DNA from: Terebella lapidaria
Taxonomy: Eukaryota > Annelida > Polychaeta > Terebellida > Terebellidae
Assembly: GCA_949152475.1 (NCBI GenBank)
Contig: OX424560.1
Coordinates: 3,410,001-3,474,000, forward strand
Reading direction: 5' to 3'
Length of the DNA stretch: 64,000 bases
Shown: positions 11,701 to 20,263 of the stretch, piece after piece
How the letters are laid out: each line of letters starts with the position of its first letter
Position numbering within the stretch: position 1 is the stretch's first letter
Position numbers and translations under genes: made by a program
The notes under the pieces: generated by a model
What the model was told of the DNA's origin: nothing
The model's input: the letters and a program-made list of their open reading frames with translations, nothing else
Database searches by the model: none

Positions 11701-11964
11701 ACTGTTCAAGTGCCGTGGAAATTAGCCACTTCCCCTCTTCGACAAAGACCCCGGAGGGTTCTTGGACTGCGGAGAAGGCGAGCGGTCCCTTCGATCAGGT
11801 CGTCCCTGATGGGGCGATCAGGCGTGGTCGTAGCGCCCCAGCGGAGCCAACTCACCCAAGGTATTAGTGAGCTGGTCCACTGCACCTGGTGCGGACCGTC
11901 CGGAATCCGGACGAGGGGCTCTCCCAGGAGTCCACCCGGGCTGATCCTGGTCACTCAGCACCAC

Positions 11965-12697
11965 TGAAAAGTTCGACGAGCGCCCGCTACAGGGCGTCCG
12001 GCACTACTCTACGGAACACTACAACCAGGTACAGTCAGCCCGGAACGAGTCCGGCCATCATACACTATGACATAACAAATGCATCTCACCAACTCCTTAA
12101 CTACAACATGCATATTACATAGTTATGGTAATGTAGCTGTATGTAGAGCTCGAGATGCCATGGGAGCGGCACCACGGAACCTGTACACGTGGGCATGTTG
12201 CTGGCCGGCCTCACCGAAGGCACTGTCACAGAGATGGAACTCTGAGCCAGCCCGACGGTCTGCCAGAGCCTGTGTCAAACCACCCCAGGTGGTAAGAAAC
12301 CGGTGATCCACAGGACGTGAGCCCCCGAGTCAGCAACGGTCTCCCCCACCTGGGCCCCCAATGGAAATCGTCCCCAGGGCCCGCGTGGGCCTTACCCAAG
12401 ATACAGGGAGGTAAAGCTCATGGCCAGCCTCTCGTCCTGCCTCTTGGCTTGCTCTGGGACAATCTCACAGACCAAGCAAAATGCTCGCGTATATATCGAG
12501 CCAAGAGGCGGGGAGAGAGACTAGGTCAAACCATTGTTATAGTTTACTGGGCGCCTTTTGAGTACAGTGCGTTGCTAGGCAGCGCACGCTCCGAACTAGA
12601 GCGATCTAAAAATAGGCCGTAAAACGGAGTTAGTGCTGCGTGGATTGCTAGTGTTTTGCAAAGACTCCTGCCACGATCTTTGGGCAAAATCGCCACA
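11965..12697 (-). repeat. 5' LTR of gypsy subfamily 2
   Basis: Pairs with 2869-3580. Adjacent inside (about 11946-11963) the minus strand reads TGGTGCTGAGTGACCAGG, a degenerate version of the primer-binding site of the sister element. Confidence 0.88.
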
Positions 12698-13198
12698 TTA
12701 TGTATATATTTAAAGCTATAATCACTTTTAGAATTGACAAAATTTATGTCAATAGAATTTGTTTTGTCTATAGAATGAGAAATCGTACAAATTTGGGTCT
12801 GAAAATATGTATTACGTGCCTAAAGTGAGTTGCCAAATCAAGATTCAAACTCGGCCAGTCAATATCGCATCAATTTTTCCCTCAAAGCGGCCCGCCTTGC
12901 GGGCGAATTCTACACACAGTCTCATGACGTCATTGGTATTTGTCTAGATACTGTGGCAACCGGCAATGTAGACAGGCCGATCATCCTCTATCCACTGTTC
13001 TCATGCACGATTAACAGCATTTTTCTAAGTATCTGTTGTCGAACTGTGCATATTTCCTATATATTCCCGACTATCTCGAGATACACTTTCAAGTTTGCAT
13101 GACAAACAAAAATGCTAAATTTGAATGATTTTAAAATTGATTCCAACCTTTATAATTATCATCAGTACATAAGTGTTATGAGTAAACAACATTTTTAC
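12698..13198. other. Intron or 3' flank of the Ig gene; small Penelope-like scrap
   Basis: 12712-12745 on the minus strand encodes NFVNSKSDYSFK, the same words found just upstream of the GIY-YIG fragment at 1400-1440, so a scrap of Penelope-like sequence abuts the gypsy LTR. A possible last exon of the Ig gene begins after a TTGCCACAG acceptor at 12951 (minus strand) and would add YLDKYQ and a stop in phase 0. That is weak evidence. Nothing else is recognised. Confidence 0.35.
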
Positions 13199-13409
13199 CT
13201 GCTCGTCAGGGGGAACGAGAAGTATGGACTCTTGTTCTCTGGTAAGGCGACAGAGTGGGAGACCTGATTTGGCAGTCGACTCCTTCATCACGGATACATG
13301 TGAGGTGTTCTTGTCGTGGTCAGATGTTCCGTCCTGCATCTCGGAGAACTGCCACGTGGCAAGGAGACTGGTTAACTCCGTCGGCAATGGTCCCTCTGGC
13401 GAGTGAATA
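13199..13409 (-). CDS. Ig-like receptor gene: 3' part of cytoplasmic-tail exon
   Basis: Minus-strand open frame beginning HSPEGPLPTELTSLLATWQF, on the far side of a LINE insertion from the rest of the exon. If the LINE and the duplicated four bases are set aside, the upstream frame (LPLHI) runs straight into this one in the same phase. It ends at CAG followed by GTAAAAAT, a good splice donor, in phase 0, so at least one further exon should lie below 13199. The segment encodes about 70 residues, Ser/Thr/Glu-rich, with no domain I recognise. In the allele shown, a stop from the LINE precedes this segment, so it is probably not translated with the receptor. Confidence 0.6.
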
Positions 13410-15673
13410 CGAACGAACGAACGAACGAAACATTTTTATTATAGTCACTAGTGTACATACACCCAGCCCTGTTTGGGCTTATTAGTGACTCTGAATTCAA
13501 TACATATAAAAGTCTTAATTAATTCTATATATACAAAACTTGTTTACGTGCTTCCCAGATTGACATGATATATACAGGAAACTGTTTTGTATAATTCTGC
13601 ATCAGGTAAACAAACTTTCCTTCATCGGGTAGCTCATTGAATGGATGATATGTAGACGTGATGTTCGCATAAAATATACTTCTAAGGTTATCAAAAAGTG
13701 GACACTGACATACAAAATGGATCTCGTCTTCAACAGCAGTATTACATAAGTCACATACACGGTTTGATATTGGTGTACCTTGAAATCTACCAGTTTCTAT
13801 CTTAAGGGGTAAAATACCAAGTCTCAGTTGTGCGAGGATAGATCTGATATATTTTGGTAAATTATATTTTACATATTTTTCGGCCACAAAAGTATCTTTA
13901 AACTTACAGTAAGTTCGTAACTTTGGTTTCAAGTAAAGACAGTGAAGCCAATCAAGATACATAATGTATTCTATCTTAGTTTTGACATAAACCAAATTGA
14001 CAGGTGACAATTCATTTACATATAAGTTTTCATCAATTTCTAACATTCTAAATATGTGCACAAGATCTTTGGTCCACGTAGGACGGTCTGACATCAAGTC
14101 CCCTATTAATATTTGTTTGGTTAAGCGAGAATCTGCCATTTTTACTAAACGGTTCCAATATCTTATCATGTTATACATGTGCCTATATTTGGGTGGAACC
14201 CATCCCATATCAGCCTGAAGAGCAGGTATAGGAGCGAATCTGTGAACACCAAGGTAAAAACGAATAGCTCTATTTTGAACTGAATCACATTTACTACAAA
14301 GGGTACCAGCCCAAATTTCCGAGCTGTAATCCATGACAGGGATTACTCCAGCGTCGTACATTTTACTATAGGTATTGTAACCAACCTCTATGTTACACTT
14401 TACCTTGTGAATTATGCTACTCAGTGCCCTACCAGCTGAATCAGCTAGCAGTTTGATACCGACTGTGAAATCCATATATTTGTCTAGAACAAAACCAAGG
14501 TATCTGTATGTGTCAACTATTTCTAGATTGGATGTGTCAAACGGAAATTTAAAATTTGTCCTGATCTTCCCACGTTTCCTAAAATGAACAATTTTGGATT
14601 TGTTTGTGTTGATTTGCATACGCCATTTAGAACATGTTGCTCTCAGGGCAAGCAACAATGATTGAAGGTCCTGTATATTTTCACTTAACAAAACAATATC
14701 ATCTGCATAAAGTAAGATATTAATCATTGTACCCTCTGTATTCACTCCAATATTAGTTGATATTATATCATGTGCAGCATTATTAATGAACAGGTTAAAC
14801 AACATAGGCGACAAATTATCACCTTGACGCACACCGGCATCATTATAAAACCAATTAGTGTATATATTCTCAGACAGTCGAATGCAGGAAGATGTGTTTG
14901 CATACAATGACTTAATTGCAAAATATATTTTTCCAGAAATATTATAGTTAAGTAAAACAGAGAATAGCAAATTGCGATCCACACGATCGAAGGCCTTCTT
15001 GAAATCAATGAAGGCAATATATGTATCTTTGTTTTTTTCCAATCTTTGGCGAATTATTGTGGTCAGGACAAACAGATGATCAGAACAAGACCGCTGTCGT
15101 CTGAATCCATTTTGCTGGTCCAACAAAATATTCCTTTCATCACAAAATTTTTCGAGGCGCTTATTAATAATCCCAGAATATAATTTGGATATTGTAGATA
15201 ATAAACTGATACCCCTATAGTTTAATGGAACACTGGGGTCATCTGTCTTATTTTTAGGAATTGGGGCTATTATACTTTTCCACCAGTGTGACGGTATAAT
15301 ACCGAGACTGAAACAAGTATTTAGGAAAACAGTCAATAATTTCCAAATACTAGGACGTTTCAATAATTCGTTCGGAATATTGTCATATCCCACAGATTTA
15401 TTATTTTTTAAGCTTGAAATAATTTTCTCCATCTCTTGAATCGTAATGGCGACATTTAAACACGAATTATCATCCAAGATCATTATAGGTTCTAGCACTG
15501 CAAGGTCCACCAAACACTGTTCGTAAAAAGTGGTGTTGAAACTTTCGTTTGTGCCCACTGAATATAGTGCGGAAAAGTCATCAACCCATTTCTTTTTGAC
15601 ATCAGTCAGTGAATGTGATACATGACCATCGTCCAGCGTTATATACAAGGGGATATAGTGTTTATATAGTGTT
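13410..15673 (-). mobile_element. 5'-truncated LINE (non-LTR retrotransposon)
   Basis: The minus strand encodes a non-LTR reverse transcriptase of about 715 residues. Motifs in order are PIPKNKTDDPSVPLNYRGIS, IAFIDFKKAFDRVDR (motif A, near 15010), VRQGDNLSPMLFNLF (motif B, near 14830), LLYADDIVLLS (catalytic YADD, near 14705) and a C-terminal Cys/His cluster CDLCNTAVEDEIHFVCQCP near 13760. The apurinic endonuclease expected upstream is absent, so it is 5'-truncated. The 3' end carries a short hairpin (near 13462) and a (TTCG)n microsatellite tail at 13410-13430, as in CR1/L2-like clades. A 4 bp duplication (AATA at 13406-13409 and 15674-15677) flanks it. The first ~38 residues of the long open frame are host sequence. 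It has landed in a coding exon. Clade not fixed. Confidence 0.9.
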
Positions 15674-16314
15674 AATATGCAGTGGCAATGTAAAACCATT
15701 CCCGTGACCACTGATGCGTTCATTCTCTGTAGGTACGTAAATCTTCGCTGGTTGTTTGGTATCGCAGTCAGTTGTGTCGCTGTAAACATGTCTAGTTTGT
15801 CGTTTGTCTTGTCGTGGAGAGTCCATTGTGATCTTTGCTTCAGTGGAATGGAACATCAGCTGGCTCCTCTTGTAGAAGATGTACACCAGGAGTAGGCACA
15901 CTGGAACACCTAATACGATTCCCAAGCTGACTATCACTGGCAAAAAGGATGTATGGGTTGTATCATGTGTACCGATCATGGCTGGTATTGTAGGAAATAT
16001 ATGCAGTTCGTCAGGTCCAGTTCTAGACACCGCCTCGTCTTTGCCGGTGCAAACGAGAGCTGACAAGTTGAATGGACGTTGTGTCTTATGATGGAACTCG
16101 ACACATTCATACTCCAGAATCACGAGTACTTGTTCCTGGGTTTGTGGGATGCGCGTTACAAGTTCGCTTGCTCTGGCGAAACTGTGAAGGGTACCACTCT
16201 CATCATACAGGGTTATAAGAGGCGTGCAAATCGGATTGTCAACACGTATTGTCAGAGATATTATGTCATCGTCACATGTGGAAGTTTCAATTAATTTCGG
16301 GTTCAGTGAAGAAT
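15674..16314 (-). CDS. Ig-like receptor gene: stalk, transmembrane and cytoplasmic exon (5' part)
   Basis: Minus-strand exon opening after a TTCACAG acceptor (phase 1). It encodes an extracellular stretch with four cysteines (STCDDD, NPICTP, YECVEF, ALVCTG), perhaps a C2-type Ig or a short stalk, then a transmembrane helix FLPVIVSLGIVLGVPVCLLL followed by VYIFYKRSQ as the stop-transfer. The cytoplasmic part carries two tyrosines in RHVYSDTTD and AKIYVPTEN, possible phosphorylation sites; neither fits a strict ITIM. The frame reaches LPLHI and then enters the LINE, where a stop follows after three more residues (NTI). The exon resumes at 13409. Cysteine-pairing and signalling roles are inference. 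Confidence 0.75.
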
Positions 16315-16454
16315 CTGTGAAGGTACATCGGACGGTAAATTACAACAGATATATCTTGATATACTACTTTATACATCACACCTGAATTATATAGATATGC
16401 ACCTGAATACTTCGATATACATGTACAGGACTCACCATTATATACACGACTTAC

Positions 16455-16823
16455 CATTCAGAACAAAGATTGTGAACTGATTGTGAGCCAGTATTTCCCC
16501 AGATCCGTTGCGGAGGTCGAATGTGTATCGCCCAGCATCCCGCATCTGGATATTAGAGATTTTGACCACCATGCTGCTGGAGGAAGAATTGTAGCTGAAT
16601 GTCCAGTCCGGATTCCAAATTGATTCAATCTTCTCAGGCGAGTTGTCCTCATTGATAACAATAGAAACCAGCAACTTTCCGTGACCTCCGCTGGTCATTT
16701 TCGAAAGTTCATATTTCGGAATAAGATCAGTTTTTTTACTTAACTGAGCGGTGAAAATCAGCGTGCGTTGAGACGATTCTACGATGTATGTGGGGTCGGA
16801 AGGAATAGATATCCAGGCGATAC
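16455..16823 (-). CDS. Ig-like receptor gene: third Ig-like domain exon
   Basis: Exon of 369 bp (123 codons), phase 1 at both ends, between an acceptor TTTTTCAG and donor G/GTAAGTCG. It encodes an Ig-like fold: the F-strand hallmark MRDAGRYTFDL is present, preceded by SSMVVKISNIQ (E strand), with predicted N-glycosylation sites near NSSSSS and NGSG. There is no cysteine in the domain, so the usual B-F disulfide is missing. It joins in frame to the exon at 34971-35357 (G + GT) and to the exon starting at 16314. Confidence 0.8.
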
Positions 16824-16924
16824 CTGAAAAATTATAATAGCTATTGAAAAAAAAAGTTGAATAATGTGTAAAGAAGCTCAGAACAAAGCTCTCTTGTGTG
16901 TGCAATTTTCACCCATTATGAGAG

Positions 16925-17080
16925 GAAGATTTGACGTAAAGGGTTATTGTGCGGTGTCAGCCATTGGCTATGTGGTGGCCTGACAGTGGTACACATTTTA
17001 TGTAAAATTCGAAATTGTTATTGTTTAATGTAAATAGCGTGTACACTGTCGAATAAATTTGACTTGACTTGACTAGCCGT
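16925..17080 (+). mobile_element. Probable LINE 3' tail
   Basis: Ends in 'gaataaatttgacttgacttgac' (17051-17073), a polyadenylation-like signal followed by a TTGAC microsatellite, as at the 3' end of many CR1-like LINEs. No coding part remains. 17081-17221 is simple A/T-rich intron sequence. Confidence 0.4.
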
Positions 17081-17221
17081 ACTATGTCTGTCAGTATAAT
17101 TTTGGTGCCACTGGGGCAGAGTTTGCGTACATGCGTGGAATAATTGCTACCGAGTTAAGCCTGCGATGACATTATCATTATCATTATTGTTATCATTATT
17201 ATAATAAACTCACATTACTAA

Positions 17222-17956
17222 TGTGTGGAATTTGCCCTAAGCATGTGGCAGGTGATTGTAAACATACATGCCATTTATGTGGCCTTTTCGTTCTTGGCCT
17301 TGTTTTGACACGCTCCGTTCGAGCGTGCGTTGCCACGGCAACGCATTGTAATTTACGCTCCAGTAAACTATAACAATGGTTTGATTATACCTCGTGTGCG
17401 TCCTACAGCTTGTGGTGTATTATATATACACTGGAAGCGACTCGATCGAGGAGATTGTCCGAGAGAGAGTAACTGGGACGCACACGAGGCTCGCCATGAG
17501 CTTTGTGTTCCCTAGTTGCGAGTAGTGGGCTCCTAGAGCCCTGGGGACGATTTCCATGGGGAGGCCCGGGCTGGGAGAGACAAGTTGCTGACTCGGGGGC
17601 GCAAGCCCTGTGGATCGCCAGTTCTCTCCTTTCCCGGGACGTGTGACATAGGCTCTGGCCAGCATGTCGGACTGTACGGGGTTCCGTCCCCGAAGCAGAC
17701 CGCGGCTCGCCAGGCCCCGCCAGTTAACACCGTGGTGATGAACCATTTTCTGAACGGTGTCCGTAGGCCTGGGAGTGTCGGGTGGGCTGTTACCTGGTTA
17801 CCGTTAATGCTAGAGTGGTTATCGTGTCCGCAGCGACCTCCGGTGAGCGACGCCGCCGCAAGGATCCGGAATAGCGGATGCGCGTCCGCAAGGACTTGCG
17901 GTGAGAGGACTATCCTCGAGGATCCCGAAGAGCGGACGATAGTCAATAACTTTACA
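17222..17956 (+). repeat. 5' LTR of the large gypsy element
   Basis: Begins TGTG and ends TTTACA; paired with 31630-32364. It has a TATA-like TATTATATATACAC near 17418-17431 as a likely promoter. At 17329-17342, GTTGCCACGGCAAC holds two perfect RFX half-sites. Confidence 0.9.
17329..17342. promoter_or_regulatory. X-box-like site in LTR
   Basis: GTTGCCACGGCAAC: half-sites GTTGCC and GGCAAC with a two-base spacer, about 90 bp upstream of the TATA-like box. Also at 31737-31750 and, in the duplicated LTR, 33765-33778. Confidence 0.45.
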
Positions 17957-17957
17957 T

Positions 17958-17975
17958 TGGTGCCGTGACCAGGAT
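17958..17975 (+). promoter_or_regulatory. Primer-binding site, tRNA-His type
   Basis: TGGTGCCGTGACCAGGAT lies one base after the 5' LTR. Its first 12 bases are complementary to the 3' end of eukaryotic tRNA-His including CCA, and 16 of 18 match overall, judged from remembered tRNA sequence. Confidence 0.65.
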
Positions 17976-18070
17976 CAGTCCGACAGTGTTCCATCGCAGC
18001 CTACCGTCACAGTGTTGTAGCCTCCTTCGTCCCTGGGGATCGCCCGCTCCTCAAGGACGTCTTAGAAAAA

Positions 18071-20263
18071 TGACGAAAGAAAGAGACAAAGGAAAAGATA
18101 AGGCGAATGAATCCAAGGGGGGGGAAACGGGTGGAAACGTCGCGGACCACACCCGGTCGAGCGATGGCCGCCGTGAGAAATCTTCGGATGACTCCGGCGG
18201 TAGTAAGGAACGTGCGGAGACCTCCGTGGACAAGATCCCGTCTACAGAGTCGACTCCGACGTCCCTGGCTCCGACTCCGAGGGGCCGCAACAGAGGTTGC
18301 GATCAGGGCCTGGCCCTGATCCGTTAGGCGCGGTAGGTGGAGCTGGCAACGGCGCTACCCCGCGCCCGCCTAAGTCCGGACGGCAGTCGTGGCAGGCGAC
18401 GCTCTTCCAGGGGACATCTCCGGATGTCCGGAATCGAGTGGACGCCGGCGCGAGTACCTCCGGGCAAGCGGACCAGCGGTTCTGGATGCCACCTCCAGTC
18501 GGAGGAGCTCCTGCGAGGGCTCCCGGCAGGGACTCCAGGCGGTCCGCGTCAGGCGGAATGGACCAGCTCACCAACACTCTTAGTGAGCTGGCTCCTCTAG
18601 GGCGCTATGACCGCGCCCGGTCGCCCCACCAGGGACGATCAGACCGGCGGAACCGTTCCCCCTCTCCGCTGTCACAAGGCAACTCGGGGCCTTTGACGGA
18701 GAGGGAGAGGTGGCTGATATCCGAGGCGCTTGTACAGTTCAAGCGGAATCAGCCGCCTCCGAGCGTCGATCCGTCGGCCATATTAAGTCCGGGGATGACT
18801 GGGCCTATAGCTCCTCCCCAAGTCCTGCCGAGTCTGCAGGCGCCAGTGGCCCCCGCAATGGGACCCGCGCCTGCTCCGCGGCTCGGAGGCACCGCGTTGG
18901 CGACCGCGTCGACCGTTCCAACGGTTGGAGCGCAAGCCGCGTGGTCGACTTACCCTGGCGCGTACAGTGTGTCGGACGGGCAGTGGCAACAGGCGGCTTC
19001 GGCCCCAAGCTTTGCCGCCCCTTCTGGAGCCTACCCAGTAGGTTCGATGGGAGCCCCGCCTGCACCTAGCCAGAGTGGGTTTTAAGCGGGAATGACCCCG
19101 GAGGCAAACATGAGCTTTCCTGCTCCTATGTCCGCGGCGTCGATGTTCGCTCCGGCAGACTCCGCCGCAGGCGCGGGTAGCTCGCGGAACTTGCCGCTGT
19201 ACACGGACGACCCCGGAGCCGGGACCGCACGTCGGGCGCGTAACAAATGCGATGACGGGCCCGACCACTCTTCGTGGCGGAAACGGTTCAACGGGGATAA
19301 CGCCGACTTGGAGGATTACTTACTCCAAGTATGGCGTACCGCCGTGTACGAAGGATGGTCCCAGCATGAAGCTGGACATGTCCTCGCGGGGAGCTTAGAA
19401 GGAAAAGCTCTCCGCGTGATGCCGTGTCTGCCGGTGGGAACAGTGACTTTTGGCGAGGTTGCCCGTCAACTTCGCCTGCTGTTCACGCCGACGACCAATC
19501 GGCGGCAGTCTGAACGAGAGTTCAAGGCGCGTACCCACCAACCGACTGAGTCCATGACAGACTATGCGTTTAACCTGCGCATACTTGGCCGGAGAGCTTT
19601 TCCGGACATGGACTCCAGACGGTTTGAAACGATGCTGATCGATCAGTTCATCGATGGCCAGCCTTACCACTTAGCATACGGGCTGGCCACCCATGAAAAG
19701 CGATCAATGGAGGAGGCAATAGACTCCGCGCTTGCGCTCGAGGTAGCTGTCCGCCCTAGACAGTTGCCTCCGGCCCCGGCTCCGGCCTCGGCTGTTCCCG
19801 CGCAGGCGGCGACTCCTCCTCTGGCCAAAGCATCGCAGGTAACCCCGTGGCAGGACCCGGTCGTCCGGGAACCCGCCAGGGAACCTACCCCGCAGTGGGT
19901 TAGTGCGTCGGCACCCTCCACAGGGGCGCCCGCACATGCGGCACCAGTCGCCGCGCCGTGCTCGTCCTCGGACGAGTGCGACATAGAGGAATACGATTTC
20001 GACGCCGCGCATATGTTTGCGCACTGCGCCGGGATCGAAGCTCCGGGACCCGCAGAGTGTTGCGCGTTCACCTCCGGACCAGCCCAGAACCGTCCCTGTT
20101 ACTTCTGTGGAAAACAGGGGCACTTTTGGCTGAAGTGTCCGGAGTTGTTGGAACGCCTGCGGTCGCGCGGATACCAGGGAGCCCTCCCTGGCCCGCAACG
20201 GAGGAATTCCTTCCGGTCTGGTCCTTCGGGACAGCAAGGTCGGAACCCGCGGCAGGGAAACTA
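18071..20263 (+). CDS. Gag region of the large gypsy element
   Basis: Starts near MTKERDKGKDKANESK at 18071. It continues as a Ser/Gly/Pro-rich leader, a Pro/Ala-rich section, a capsid-like region (SSWRKRFNGDNADLEDYLLQ near 19275, LEGKALRVMPCLPVGTVTFG, then TESMTDYAFNLRILGRRAFP) and one CCHC zinc knuckle CYFCGKQGHFWLKC near 20095-20140. Gag would form the virus-like particle and bind element RNA. The region lies in several frames and is treated as a fossil. It overlaps the start of the pol frame, consistent with the frameshift expression common in this family. Confidence 0.8.

Larger units (their letters stand above)
2869..12697 (-). mobile_element. Ty3/gypsy LTR element (subfamily 2), broken, with insertion
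   Basis: A minus-strand Ty3/gypsy element bounded by LTRs at 11965-12697 (5') and 2869-3580 (3') and flanked by a 4 bp target-site duplication TTAT (2865-2868 and 12698-12701). Recognisable parts in element order are gag (about 11700-10160), aspartic protease (about 10158-9500) and, next to the 3' LTR, an accessory coiled-coil protein (5386-4079). Reverse transcriptase, RNase H and integrase are not present; the middle is a 3.9 kb block with hAT-like ends. It is clearly broken. The two LTRs differ by a few percent by eye plus small length changes, so the insertion is old but not ancient. The polypurine tract, accessory gene and LTR tips match the element at 17222-32364, making them sister subfamilies. 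Confidence 0.9.

Noticed and set aside
12317-12622. Open frame beginning MSPRVSNGLPHLG, repeated near 3220
   Set aside because: It lies within the LTRs of the gypsy element and is LTR sequence read through, not a gene.
15675-15789. N-terminal 38 residues of the LINE open frame as true LINE protein
   Set aside because: They are the host exon read in another frame; the LINE starts at about 15673.
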